Below are positions 24,892 through 34,042 of a stretch of 64,000 nt of DNA, in pieces (the first letter of the stretch is position 1; the number at the start of each line of letters is the position of its first letter). The notes beneath the pieces were generated by a model. It searched no databases. It saw only the letters and a program-made list of their open reading frames with translations, and had not been told where the DNA came from. The DNA is from Paenibacillus sp. A3 (GTDB lineage: Bacteria > Bacillota > Bacilli > Paenibacillales > NBRC-103111), in NCBI RefSeq assembly GCF_001399685.1, contig NZ_JTHN01000062.1:1-64000 (forward strand). The letters are read 5' to 3'. The translations under genes and the position numbers were made by a program.

Positions 24892-25587
24892 ATGAAAAAA
24901 GTGGCAGTGATACAATCTAACTACATTCCGTGGAAGGGATATTTTGACATAATTAATGATGTCGATTTATTTATTTTCTATGATGATGTGCAATATACCA
25001 AGAACGACTGGAGAAATCGGAATAGAATTAAATCACCGCAAGGCACTCAATGGCTCACCATTCCAACCGGCTCTCATAATGATAAATTGATATGTGAAGT
25101 TACTATTGACGATAAACATTGGGCAAAAAAACATTTCAATACCTTACAGGCAAACTATTCAAAGGCTCCATATTACAAGAAGTATAAAGATTTTTTCGAA
25201 TATATTTATTTAGAAAAAACATGGGTAAATCTATCTGATTTAAACCAATATCTAATTCAGGTTATTACGCATGATTTCCTCGGTAGTAATGTTCAATTTT
25301 CGGATTCTCGGAAGTTTGAATTGACCGGGGAGAAACTTGAGCGACTAATTAATCTATTAAAACTTGCTGAAGCAAATGTGTACGTATCCGGCCCTGCTGC
25401 AAAATCATATATTATTGATCAAAAATTTGATGATGCGGGGATAGAGTTAGTCTATAAAAATTATCTAGGCTATCCTGCATACTCTCAAGCCCATCCGCCT
25501 TTTGATCACTACGTTTCAATATTGGACCTATTATTCAATACAGGCTCTGATGCAGCACACTATATCTGGGGATGGAGACAACTATGA
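24892..25587 (+). CDS. WbqC-like protein
   Basis: WbqC family (PF08889-type) of 231 residues, recognised by VAVIQSNYIPWKGYFDIINDVDLFIFYDDVQYTKNDWRNRNRIK-like features: the start QSNYIPWKGYFD, then YDDVQYTKNDWRNRN, and NLGYPAY-like LGYPAYSQ late in the protein. WbqC genes occur in O-antigen and glycan clusters with sugar aminotransferases. A role in acylation of amino sugars has been suggested, but the mechanism is not settled. The ATG at 24892 is chosen over a TTG three bases earlier. The last codons overlap the aminotransferase start. Confidence 0.85.
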   Translation: MKKVAVIQSNYIPWKGYFDIINDVDLFIFYDDVQYTKNDWRNRNRIKSPQGTQWLTIPTGSHNDKLICEVTIDDKHWAKKHFNTLQANYSKAPYYKKYKDFFEYIYLEKTWVNLSDLNQYLIQVITHDFLGSNVQFSDSRKFELTGEKLERLINLLKLAEANVYVSGPAAKSYIIDQKFDDAGIELVYKNYLGYPAYSQAHPPFDHYVSILDLLFNTGSDAAHYIWGWRQL

Positions 25588-26732
25588 TACCTTTTAACGT
25601 CCCTGCAGTGACAGGAAACGAGGAACAGTACCTCAAACAAGCAATTGAGAACCGAAAGTTCTCTGGAGATGGATCATTTACAAAAAAATGTAACGAGCTT
25701 CTAGAAAGTAAAATGGGTTCGTACAAGGCATTACTAACCACCTCTTGTACACATGCACTTGAAATGGGGGCTTTGTTAGCCAACATTCAACCTGGGGATG
25801 AAGTGATCATGCCTTCGTACACCTTTGTTTCGACGGCCAATGCTTTTGTCTTGCGTGGAGCACGAATTAAATTTGTAGATATACGCCCAGATACACTTAA
25901 TTTGGATGAGAATTTAATTGAACAAGCAATTACAAAAAATACAAAAGCTATCGTTCCTGTTCATTACGCAGGAGTATCATGCGAGATGGACACCATTATG
26001 GATTTGGCTGAGAAATACAAATTAATGGTGATAGAAGATGCGGCACAAGGGATTATGAGCCAGTATAAAGGACGATACTTGGGGACCATTGGCCAGATGG
26101 GGTGCTTTAGCTTTCACGAAACCAAAAATATACAATGTGGCGAAGGGGGAGCAATTTTATTTCAAGAACAACCCTTATTTGAAAGAGCAGAGATTATAAG
26201 AGAAAAAGGAACAAATCGTTCACGTTTTTTTAGGGGCCAGATAGATAAATACACATGGGTAGATATTGGATCTTCTTATCTTCCAAGTGAGTTGAATGCT
26301 GCGTTTTTATTCGGTCAATTAGAAAAGGCTGAAGAAGTAAATAATAATCGCATTTCAACTTGGAATAAGTATTTTGATCAACTAAAGCCGTTGCAAGACC
26401 GCGAAGCTCTTGTATTACCTCATGTACCTGCGCATTGTACTCATAATGCCCATATATTTTATATAAAAGCCCGAAATTTAGAAGAAAGAAGCGACTTAAT
26501 TCATTTTTTGAAAGAAAGAGAGGTTGGGGCAGTATTTCATTACGTGCCTTTGCATACATCTGAAGTAGGCCTTAAACATGGAACTTTTTCAGATACGGAT
26601 CGCTTTACCACTGCTGAAAGTAACAGAATAATTAGATTGCCATTATACTATAATATGTCAGAACAAGATTTAGATAAAATTATTGATTGCGTATACGCAT
26701 ATTACAATAAAGAGTACGTTCTTTCAGTGTGA
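25584..26732 (+). CDS. WecE/RffA-type sugar aminotransferase
   Basis: PLP-dependent DegT/DnrJ/EryC1 enzyme of 382 residues. It is very close in motif pattern to WecE/RffA, which makes dTDP-4-amino-4,6-dideoxygalactose from the 4-keto sugar: start MIPFNVPAVTGNE, SGDGSFTKKC, IEDAAQG, and the PLP lysine in CFSFHETKNIQCGEGGA. An ATG at 25572 is in frame, but the ATG at 25584 matches the family start and forms an ATGA overlap with the WbqC gene. No rmlA/rmlB homologue lies in the window, so the 4-keto substrate must come from elsewhere in the genome. Confidence 0.9.
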   Translation: MIPFNVPAVTGNEEQYLKQAIENRKFSGDGSFTKKCNELLESKMGSYKALLTTSCTHALEMGALLANIQPGDEVIMPSYTFVSTANAFVLRGARIKFVDIRPDTLNLDENLIEQAITKNTKAIVPVHYAGVSCEMDTIMDLAEKYKLMVIEDAAQGIMSQYKGRYLGTIGQMGCFSFHETKNIQCGEGGAILFQEQPLFERAEIIREKGTNRSRFFRGQIDKYTWVDIGSSYLPSELNAAFLFGQLEKAEEVNNNRISTWNKYFDQLKPLQDREALVLPHVPAHCTHNAHIFYIKARNLEERSDLIHFLKEREVGAVFHYVPLHTSEVGLKHGTFSDTDRFTTAESNRIIRLPLYYNMSEQDLDKIIDCVYAYYNKEYVLSV

Positions 26733-26854
26733 TTAAAAAAAATGCTTCTACTAACTTTGATTGGGAGTATCACAATGCAGGGTTATAATTTGCAATTAAC
26801 CGCAATAAAAGAAAAATCACAGAGCTTGTTCAAAGAGGATATTTAAATGAGTCA

Positions 26855-27594
26855 ATGCAACTTATTCAAGAATTAGAAGGCGTAGTGCAGAATGACCCCG
26901 AAGTTTACTCTATTAAGTCAACAATACTTTTTCATTTAAATGAGGTTACTAAAGCGGAAGAAGTTGCAGAAATCGGATTGTTGTTTAATCCAGTAGATTC
27001 AGACCTGCTGTTTAATTTGGCAATTATTTTACTTAGCTCAAGTAAAGATTCGCAAGCTAGACATATGTTATCTATAGCTATCGATTATTGCCAGAAACCT
27101 GCATTAGTTCAAGATTTAAATAAATATCTCGAACAAATTGAAAGAAAGTACCAGTTATCGGATACATGGGAGATACAGAGGTATGGAATGAATCTGATCA
27201 ATATGTATACTATATAGACCGTGGTGGCGCAAGTCATGTTAGCATGGAGTCGTTTGGAAATAGCGAACAGAAAGTTCAAACTCTGGCTATTGATGATCTG
27301 GTAATGAAATATGGGCTGGATCGAGTGGATTTTATAAAAATGGACATAGAGGGTGCTGAAATGAACGCTCTAAAAGGAGCAGTTCAAACTATTAGTAAAT
27401 TTCGACCGATACTGGCCATTTCTATCTATCATCAAATTAGTGATTTTCAAGATGTACCTAATTTTATTACCCGACTTTGTGAAGACTATATTTATACATT
27501 AAATCATAGTACAATACTTACTTTTGAGACAATATTGTTTGCAGTACCAAAAGAAAAAATACTTAGTTCAGAATTAGGGACAAATCATAATTAA
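26855..27594 (+). pseudogene. Broken TPR-FkbM methyltransferase gene
   Basis: Remnant in two frames. From 26855 to about 27165 a TPR-like helical repeat is encoded (MQLIQELEGVVQNDPEVYS, EIGLLFNPVDSDLLFNLA). Family-like sequence extends upstream to about 26789 without a start codon (ELVQRGYLNES). From about 27166 a different frame carries only the end of an FkbM methyltransferase (RVDFIKMDIEGAEMNALKGA). The SAM-binding first half is missing, so a deletion and a frameshift have joined the two parts. It marks the decaying right edge of the glycan island. Confidence 0.75.
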
Positions 27595-27642
27595 ATTTAG
27601 TTGATTATGAATTTAGAAGTGATTGAGAGAAATAAACACCCC

Positions 27643-27693
27643 TGTGGACAATGTGCATAACTCTGTTGATAACTTTGCGAAAAATGTCGATAA
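27643..27693. other. Cluster of four DnaA-box-like 9-mers
   Basis: In the same orientation: TGTGGACAA (27643-27651), TGTGCATAA (27652-27660), TGTTGATAA (27664-27672) and TGTCGATAA (27685-27693). The second fits the box TTATNCACA exactly on the minus strand and the others differ by one base. The spacer between the broken gene and the cold-shock promoter otherwise shows no gene. Confidence 0.45.
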
Positions 27694-27789
27694 ACCGCGA
27701 CACGACGGGCTTTTAAGCTGTGAGTATTTTATTAACGCCATGTTAATACTCGAATTTTCGAAATATTTCACCAACACGGCCAAGTTCGA

Positions 27790-27819
27790 TTGACAGCGGG
27801 GAGCGGGGGATGATATATT
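27790..27819 (+). promoter_or_regulatory. SigmaA promoter of the cold-shock gene
   Basis: TTGACA at 27790-27795 and TATATT at 27814-27819 with an 18-base spacer and an extended TG motif (27811-27812). The leader to the ATG would be about 45 bases. Confidence 0.75.
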
Positions 27820-27870
27820 CGAATTGTGAGCGATGCTTGCAGTTATTTGATAACGAAGGGAATGTTTTAC

Positions 27871-28068
27871 ATGCAAGGTAAAGTTAAATGGTTTAACGCA
27901 GAAAAAGGTTACGGCTTCATCGAGCGTGAAGACGGTGGCGACGTATTCGTACACTTCTCCGCAATCCAATCCGAAGGCTTCAAAACGCTTGAAGAAGGCC
28001 AATCCGTTGAGTTCGATATCGTAGAGGGCGCACGCGGTCCTCAAGCGGCTAACGTCGTCAAGTTGTAA
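27871..28068 (+). CDS. csp: Cold-shock protein (CspA/CspB family)
   Basis: Small RNA chaperone of 65 residues with one OB fold. RNP1 is [11 protein letters not shown]2 is VFVHFSAI, and the start is [13 protein letters not shown]. An ORF extends upstream to a GTG at 27826, but the ATG at 27871 gives the exact family start. Codons are biased as in hag, so it is likely highly expressed. It is monocistronic, with its own promoter and a downstream terminator. Confidence 0.96.
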   Translation: MQGKVKWFNAEKGYGFIEREDGGDVFVHFSAIQSEGFKTLEEGQSVEFDIVEGARGPQAANVVKL

Positions 28069-28136
28069 TCATCCGGCCGGTTTCGGCCGCTCGTAATAGA
28101 TGGTTATTGTTTGAACAAATTAGCGCGAACTTGATC

Positions 28137-28165
28137 ACACCCTTGGGGAATCCGAGGGTGTTTTT
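28137..28165 (+). terminator. Cold-shock gene terminator
   Basis: ACACCCTTGG at 28137-28146 pairs with CCGAGGGTGT at 28152-28161 (one G-T pair), followed by TTTT. A smaller GGCCG/CGGCC hairpin directly after the stop (about 28074-28089) lacks a T-run. Confidence 0.85.
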
Positions 28166-28270
28166 CGTGCGTCTAGACCTTGTCAGAAAAAGCTCAAGGG
28201 TAGCGCTTACACGACTGCCATAAATTGTCCAAATATTTTGTAAATTTTCCTCGAATTTTATGAAGGATTT

Positions 28271-28299
28271 TTGAAGGCGGGGGGTGAATATAGTATAAT
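28271..28299 (+). promoter_or_regulatory. SigmaA promoter of hpf
   Basis: TTGAAG at 28271-28276 and a perfect TATAAT at 28294-28299 with a 17-base spacer. The start codon is 26 bases beyond the -10 box. Confidence 0.8.
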
Positions 28300-28324
28300 G
28301 TAAGTATGAAAGGAGGAGTCGCAC

Positions 28325-28876
28325 ATGAAATTCAACATTCGCGGTGAAAACATCGAGGTAACGGAAGCGTTGAAAGACCATGTCGAGAAAAAATTAGGCA
28401 GACTGGAACGCTACTTTGAAGCTCCCCCTACATCTGAAGTTAATGTCACCCTGAGCGTTGTGAAAGGCATGCAAACCGTTGAGGTGACGATTCCGCTTAC
28501 GGGCCTTATGCTGCGGGCGGAGGAGAAGCACGCCGATATGTACGCAGCCGCCGATCTGGTTGTGGACAAGTTGGAACGTCAAATCCGCAAGGCCAAAACG
28601 AAAGCCAACCGCAAAATTCGCCTGGATGGCGGCATTAAAGATCTGTTCCGGATGGAATTACCGGACGCTTCCTATTCCCTGGACGATGAAGAGGATTACG
28701 AATTGGTGCGGACGAAGCGTTTTACGCTGAAGCCGATGGATGTGGAAGAGGCGATTTTGCAAATGAACATGGTAGGCCATAATTTCTTCGTATTCTCCAA
28801 TTCCGATACCGCGCAAGTCAACGTGGTCTACAAACGCAATGACGGAAAGTACGGCCTGATCGAACCGGCCAGATAA
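28325..28876 (+). CDS. hpf: Long-form ribosome hibernation promoting factor
   Basis: HPF/RaiA protein (YvyD in Bacillus) that dimerises 70S ribosomes into inactive 100S particles. The 183 residues have the N-terminal RaiA domain (MKFNIRGENIEVTEALKDHV, KLGRLERYF) and a C-terminal dimerisation domain (VRTKRFTLKPMDVEEAILQMNMVGHNFFVF), so it is the long form. AAAGGAGG precedes the ATG. In Bacillus this gene follows fliT directly; here the glycan island and cold-shock gene are inserted between them. Confidence 0.96.
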   Translation: MKFNIRGENIEVTEALKDHVEKKLGRLERYFEAPPTSEVNVTLSVVKGMQTVEVTIPLTGLMLRAEEKHADMYAAADLVVDKLERQIRKAKTKANRKIRLDGGIKDLFRMELPDASYSLDDEEDYELVRTKRFTLKPMDVEEAILQMNMVGHNFFVFSNSDTAQVNVVYKRNDGKYGLIEPAR

Positions 28877-28903
28877 ACCGTCCGATGACTTAAGAAAAGA
28901 ACC

Positions 28904-28966
28904 GAGCTTGTTCGAACGCTTTGCGGTGCATCTAGCGATGCCTGCACGTTCGGGCAGGCTCTTTTT
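28904..28966 (+). terminator. hpf terminator
   Basis: GAGCTTGTTCGAACG at 28904-28918 pairs with CGTTCGGGCAGGCTC at 28947-28961 using three G-U pairs. An inner GCATC/GATGC hairpin lies within the loop, and TTTTT follows. Confidence 0.88.
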
Positions 28967-28995
28967 AGTAGATTCGGGAAATCGGGGCAGGTTTG

Positions 28996-29024
28996 TTGCG
29001 GTGAAAGGCGCAAACTGTTACAAT
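28996..29024 (+). promoter_or_regulatory. Promoter of secA
   Basis: TTGCGG at 28996-29001 and TACAAT at 29019-29024 with a 17-base spacer and a TG at 29016-29017 (extended -10). The secA ATG is 45 bases downstream. Confidence 0.65.
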
Positions 29025-29068
29025 TTAGGATAGGCTATTGTTTTTTAATAAGGAAGGGGATTAGCAAC

Positions 29069-31570
29069 ATGCTAGGACTCGTTAAAAAAATATTTGGCGA
29101 TTCGAATGAGCGCGAATTGAAGCGCATGTGGAAAGCCGTGGAATACATTAATTCTCTCGAACCTTCGATCGAACCGCTTTCCGATGAACAACTGCGAGGC
29201 AAAACTGTAGAATTCCGTGAGCGCTTGGAGAAAGGTGAGGATCTGGACGATCTGCTGCCGGAAGCATTCGCTGTTGTACGCGAAGCTTCCAAGCGTGTTT
29301 TGGGCAAGCGTCACTATGACGTACAGTTGATTGGCGGTATGACGCTGCACGAAGGCAAAATCGCAGAGATGCGTACAGGGGAAGGGAAGACGCTGGTCGG
29401 TACGCTCCCGGTGTATTTGAATGCGCTCCTCGGTAAGGGCGTGCACGTCGTTACGGTCAACGATTACTTGGCCCAACGGGACAGCGGCGAGATGGGCAAG
29501 ATCTACGAATTCCTCGGGATGACCGTCGGGGTCAACCTGCCGAACCTGTCGCACGATGCGAAGCAGCAGGCGTATGCTTGCGATATTACCTACGGAACGA
29601 ACAACGAGTTCGGTTTCGACTATTTGCGCGACAACATGGTCGTGTACAAAGAACAAATGGTACAGCGTCCTTTGTACTATGCGGTCATTGACGAAGTGGA
29701 CTCGATCCTGGTCGACGAAGCCCGTACGCCGTTGATTATTTCCGGACAGGCTGCCAAATCGACGGATCTGTATTTTATTGCCGATCAGGTCGTCAGCCGG
29801 TTGGAAGAGGAAGACTTCACGGTTGACGAGAAGCTCCGGTCCGTTGCTTTGACCGAACCGGGAGTGGCGAAGGTGGAACGTGCCTTCGGCATCGAAAACC
29901 TGTTCGATCACGACCACGTACAGATCAACCACCATGTTCAGCAAGCGCTGAAGGCCCACATCATCATGCGCCGCGATGTCGACTATGTCGTACATGAGGG
30001 CGAGATCGTAATCGTAGATGAATTTACCGGCCGTTTGATGACGGGCCGCCGTTACAGCGAAGGGCTCCATCAGGCGATTGAAGCTAAGGAGAAGCTGCAG
30101 GTGCAGAACGAGTCGATGACGCTCGCGACGATCACGCTGCAGAACTACTTCCGGATGTACCGCAAGCTGTCCGGGATGACCGGTACGGCGAAGACGGAAG
30201 AAGAAGAATTGAAGAAGATCTACAACCTGGACGTTATTGTCGTTCCGACCAACAAACCGATGATCCGGAAAGATATGCCGGATGTCGTGTACAAGTCGGT
30301 GGCCAGCAAATTCCGCGCGGTCGTAAACGAGATCGTGGAGAAGCATAAGCAGAACCAGCCGGTGCTCGTCGGTACCGTATCGATTGAGAACTCCGAGCGG
30401 CTATCCGAGATGCTGAAGAAGAAAGGCATTCCGCATAAAGTCTTGAACGCGAAATACCATGCGGAGGAAGCGGAAATCGTTGCACGCGCGGGCCAACCGG
30501 GTAGTGTGACGATAGCGACCAACATGGCGGGACGCGGTACTGACATTACGCTCGGGGACGGAGTAGCTGAAGTCGGCGGGCTGCATATTATAGGTACGGA
30601 GCGCCACGAAAGCCGCCGGATCGATAACCAGCTCCGCGGACGTGCAGGCCGTCAGGGCGACCCGGGTTCGTCCCAGTTTTACTTGTCGCTGGAAGATGAG
30701 CTCATGCGCCGTTTCGGGGCGGAGAACATCATGGGCATGATGGACCGCCTTGGGTTCGAGGAAGATCAACCGATCGAGAGCAAGCTGATTTCCAGAGCGA
30801 TCGAGTCGGCTCAGAAGCGGGTCGAAGGCAACAACTTCGACGTGCGGAAAGTCGTCCTTCAATACGACGATGTCATGAACCAGCAGCGGGAAATTATCTA
30901 CAAGCAGCGCCGCGAAGTGATCGAGTCCGAGAACATTCGCGACATCGTGCTTGGCATGATGATGCCGGTGATCGATCGGGTCGTCGAAGCGCATTGTCCG
31001 GCAGATCTCGTTCCGGAAGAGTGGGATTTGCAGGCGATCGTCGACTACGCGAACGGCACGTTCCTGCATGAAGGCCAGCTGAGCAAAGACGAGCTGTGGG
31101 GCAAAGAAAAAGAAGAGATCGTCGAATATATGAAAGATCTCTTGATGCGTCTCTACGAAGAGCGCGAGCAGCAGATCGGTCCGGAATTCATGCGCGAGTT
31201 CGAGAAGGTTGTCGTGCTCCGTGCCGTGGACAGCAAATGGATGGACCATATCGACGCGATGGATCAGCTGCGTCAAGGGATTCATCTCCGGGCGTACGGC
31301 GGTACGGACCCGCTGCGCGAATACCAGTTCGAAGGCTTCGAGATGTTCAATGAGATGATTCAAAGCATCCAGGAAGAAGTTTCGACCTACATCATGAAAG
31401 CTCATGTAGAAACGAACCTGGTGCGCGAAGCGGTGGTCGATGAGCACGAGATGGCCACGAACGGCGAACCGGCACCGAAGAAGCCTGCGGTTAGCGAAGA
31501 CCGGATCGGACGCAACGACCTGTGTCCTTGCGGCAGCGGGAAGAAATACAAGCAGTGCCACGGCGTGTAG
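29069..31570 (+). CDS. secA: SecA preprotein translocase ATPase
   Basis: Motor of the Sec export pathway at the membrane SecYEG channel. The 833 residues contain Walker [15 protein letters not shown] near residue 105, the [19 protein letters not shown] Walker B region, [10 protein letters not shown] and [16 protein letters not shown] in the second nucleotide-binding domain, and a C-terminal zinc motif [14 protein letters not shown] that contacts SecB-like partners and phospholipids. AGGAAGGGG precedes the ATG. prfB follows, the order conserved in Bacillus. Confidence 0.98.
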   Translation: MLGLVKKIFGDSNERELKRMWKAVEYINSLEPSIEPLSDEQLRGKTVEFRERLEKGEDLDDLLPEAFAVVREASKRVLGKRHYDVQLIGGMTLHEGKIAEMRTGEGKTLVGTLPVYLNALLGKGVHVVTVNDYLAQRDSGEMGKIYEFLGMTVGVNLPNLSHDAKQQAYACDITYGTNNEFGFDYLRDNMVVYKEQMVQRPLYYAVIDEVDSILVDEARTPLIISGQAAKSTDLYFIADQVVSRLEEEDFTVDEKLRSVALTEPGVAKVERAFGIENLFDHDHVQINHHVQQALKAHIIMRRDVDYVVHEGEIVIVDEFTGRLMTGRRYSEGLHQAIEAKEKLQVQNESMTLATITLQNYFRMYRKLSGMTGTAKTEEEELKKIYNLDVIVVPTNKPMIRKDMPDVVYKSVASKFRAVVNEIVEKHKQNQPVLVGTVSIENSERLSEMLKKKGIPHKVLNAKYHAEEAEIVARAGQPGSVTIATNMAGRGTDITLGDGVAEVGGLHIIGTERHESRRIDNQLRGRAGRQGDPGSSQFYLSLEDELMRRFGAENIMGMMDRLGFEEDQPIESKLISRAIESAQKRVEGNNFDVRKVVLQYDDVMNQQREIIYKQRREVIESENIRDIVLGMMMPVIDRVVEAHCPADLVPEEWDLQAIVDYANGTFLHEGQLSKDELWGKEKEEIVEYMKDLLMRLYEEREQQIGPEFMREFEKVVVLRAVDSKWMDHIDAMDQLRQGIHLRAYGGTDPLREYQFEGFEMFNEMIQSIQEEVSTYIMKAHVETNLVREAVVDEHEMATNGEPAPKKPAVSEDRIGRNDLCPCGSGKKYKQCHGV

Positions 31571-31616
31571 CTTTAAATGTCTGGTGAGTCAATGGTGCGG
31601 TAAATGTATAGGAAGC

Positions 31617-31649
31617 GGGAGGTCGGGGCGTCGCTCCGGTCTCCCTTTT
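31617..31649 (+). terminator. Weak terminator between secA and prfB
   Basis: GGGAGGTCGG at 31617-31626 pairs with CCGGTCTCCC at 31636-31645 with G-T pairs, followed by only four T. It may attenuate rather than stop transcription into prfB. Confidence 0.55.
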
Positions 31650-31690
31650 CGGTAACAGGGTGCAAAATTTAAGGATAGAGGTGCTGAATT

Positions 31691-32819
31691 ATGTTAGAAG
31701 CGGATGTAAAGCGGGATTTGCAAGAAACGGCCAAGCGATTGGCTGAGCTTAGGGGGTCTCTTTGACTTAGATCTGAAGCTTGAGCAGATCGCGGATTATG
31801 AAGAGAAAATGTCGGCGCCGGATTTTTGGGACGACAACGAACGGGCGCAAAAGCTGATTGGAGAAGCGAACGGGATCAAAAGCGTAGTCGACGAGTTCCA
31901 GGCGTTAGCATCGGAATACGATGACCTCGAGGTCATGGCCCAGCTCATGCAGGAGGAGCAGGACGACAGCATGGCGGCCGAGATTGAGGCCGGGATCGCT
32001 TCTCTCGTCAAGAAGCTGGAGAACTTCGAGCTTCAGCTGCTGCTCAGCCAGCCGTATGATCGTCTGAATGCGATTCTGGAGCTGCATCCGGGCGCGGGCG
32101 GTACGGAATCGCAGGACTGGGCGGAGATGCTGCTGCGCATGTACCGCCGTTGGGCCGAGAAGCGCGACTTCAAGGTCGAGGTGCTCGACTATCTGCCGGG
32201 CGATGAGGCCGGTGTGAAAAGCGTGACGCTGCTTATTAAAGGATACAACGCTTATGGTTATTTGAAGGCGGAAAAAGGCGTGCACCGCTTGGTGCGCATT
32301 TCGCCGTTCGATGCTTCGGGGCGCCGTCATACATCGTTCGTCTCGTGCGATGTGATGCCGGAAATTGATGACGACGTGGAAATCGAGATCCGTACGGAGG
32401 ATCTCAAGGTCGATACGTACCGCTCCAGCGGAGCGGGCGGCCAGCATATCAATACGACGGATTCGGCGGTACGGATTACCCACCTTCCGACGGGCGTCGT
32501 CGTCAGCTGCCAGACGGAGCGTTCGCAGATTAAGAACCGCGAGCGTGCGATGAAAATGCTCCGGTCCAAGCTGTACGAGAAAAAAATCGAGGAACAGCAA
32601 AAGCAGCTCGCGGAAATCCGCGGCGAAGTCTCTGACATCGCATGGGGCAGCCAGATCCGCTCGTACGTATTCCATCCGTACAGCATGGTCAAGGATCACC
32701 GGACCCAGGAGGAAACCGGCAATGTTGGCGCGGTGATGGACGGCGATTTGGACGCATTTATCGACGCCTATTTGCGCCAGCAAATCAATAAGCCGGATAA
32801 AGAAAACGGCGCATCATAA
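31691..32819 (+). CDS. prfB: Peptide chain release factor 2, programmed +1 frameshift
   Basis: RF2 releases peptides at UGA and UAA. The ATG at 31691 opens a frame that ends after 24 codons at TGA (31763-31765). The sequence AGGGGG TCT CTT TGA C is the RF2 recoding site: an internal Shine-Dalgarno (31751-31756), the CTT slippery codon and the TGA. After a +1 shift, translation continues with GAC at 31764 to give 375 residues. The body has the SPF codon-recognition motif (RISPFDASG) and GGQ ([17 protein letters not shown]). RF2 thus controls its own level, because low RF2 favours the shift. It is intact, not a pseudogene. Confidence 0.97.
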
Positions 32820-32840
32820 AATTAAACAGGCAAGCTCATC

Positions 32841-32941
32841 CTACACGTTAGTAACGGCTTCATATTCCGCTGGCATCGCCAACTCCCGAGGGAGGTTTGG
32901 CTCGGCCAGGGAAGAAGCCGAAACTGGCGTGTAGTTTTTTT
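32841..32941 (+). terminator. Long structured terminator hairpin after prfB
   Basis: A nearly continuous hairpin about 94 nt long ends in seven T. Paired parts from outside in: CTACACG (32841-32847)/CGTGTAG (32928-32934); CGGCTTC (32855-32861)/GAAGCCG (32914-32920); CTGGC (32870-32874)/GCCAG (32905-32909); GCCAA (32878-32882)/TTGGC (32897-32901); CTCC/GGAG around a CGAG tetraloop. Most of the bases between the first two stems also pair. It acts as a terminator, but it is much longer than needed. Confidence 0.8.
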
Positions 32942-32958
32942 ATGCAGGGGGAGAGCGG

Positions 32959-33885
32959 ATGTCGGTAATCGAAGGCACCGGAAGATCGGGCAGACGAATG
33001 GGATGGAAGGGGCGGGAAGCTGCTGCTCTGCCCCGCTGGCAGGGCTTACTTAAGGAATACGGTCTCCTGCTCCTCGGTTCGCTCCTGATTGCAGTCAGCT
33101 TTAACGTATTTTTGAGCCCGAATCAGGTTGCATCGGGCGGGGTGACGGGCATCAGTATCATCGTTCAGACGCTGTTCGGCTTCGAGCCGGCCTATATCCA
33201 ATGGGCCCTGAACATCCCGCTGTTTATTGCCGGTACTTTGCTGCTGGGAAGGCAGTTCGGCGTCAAGACGGCGGTCGGGTCGGTGGTGCTCCCCTTGATG
33301 GTTCTGTTGACGCGAGGGCTTCCTTCCTTGACGCACAATTTATTGCTCGCCAGCATTTATGGCGGCATCCTCATCGGGATGGGATTGGGGCTTGTGTTTC
33401 GCGGCCGGGGGTCGACAGGGGGCTTGGATTTGGCCGCGCAGCTTGTCCACCGATACACCGGCATTAGCCTCGGATTATGCGTTGCAATGCTGGACGGGCT
33501 GGTTATTTTATCGGCGGGTATTGTGCTATCCCCGGAAAAAGCAATGTACGCACTCATCGGGCTGTTTGTGACAAGCAAAACGATCAGTGTCGTGCAAATC
33601 GGATTAAATTACTCTAAAGTAGCGTTTATCGTCTCGTCGGCTTCGGACAAGATTCGGGAAGCGATTTTGCATGAGCTGGACCGAGGGCTGACGGAGCTGG
33701 AAGCCAAAGGCGGGTATACCGGCCAAAGCCGTACGGTACTGATGGTTGTAGTCGGGCAAACGGAAGTGACCCGGTTGAAAACGTTGGTCCGGAAGCTGGA
33801 CCCGGAGGCTTTTGTCATCCTAAGCGATACGAACGAAGTGTTGGGGGAAGGGTTCAAGCTGATGGGCTCCGGAGCGGGGCCCTAG
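32959..33885 (+). CDS. YitT family membrane protein
   Basis: Integral membrane protein of 308 residues in the YitT family (YitT_membrane plus C-terminal DUF2179). There are about five to six hydrophobic segments between residues 35 and 215, including LLLLGSLLIAVSFNVFL, the conserved GGVTGISIIVQ and GRGSTGGLDLAAQLVHR. The last 80 residues form the soluble DUF2179 domain (IREAILHELDRGLTELEAKGGYTGQ). Transport substrate and physiological role are unknown. GGGGAGAG precedes the ATG; the long hairpin after prfB separates it from prfB. Confidence 0.9.
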   Translation: MSVIEGTGRSGRRMGWKGREAAALPRWQGLLKEYGLLLLGSLLIAVSFNVFLSPNQVASGGVTGISIIVQTLFGFEPAYIQWALNIPLFIAGTLLLGRQFGVKTAVGSVVLPLMVLLTRGLPSLTHNLLLASIYGGILIGMGLGLVFRGRGSTGGLDLAAQLVHRYTGISLGLCVAMLDGLVILSAGIVLSPEKAMYALIGLFVTSKTISVVQIGLNYSKVAFIVSSASDKIREAILHELDRGLTELEAKGGYTGQSRTVLMVVVGQTEVTRLKTLVRKLDPEAFVILSDTNEVLGEGFKLMGSGAGP

Positions 33886-34042
33886 GAAAGGGGAAAGAGG
33901 GCTACGGGCGGGTTGGCCGCGCGCAGCCGCTCCATAGGTGACTATTACAAACAAGGTGCGGTGAGAGGCTGGGGGACGAATGGAAGGCCGCAGTGCTTGG
34001 CACCCCGCAGCATAATCCCTAATGGGAGAGACGCTTGAACGG

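Noticed and set aside
29072-30346. 424-residue open frame on the minus strand inside secA
   Set aside because: It is exactly antisense to a well-conserved gene, has no recognisable domain or ribosome binding site, and such long shadows are common opposite GC-rich genes.
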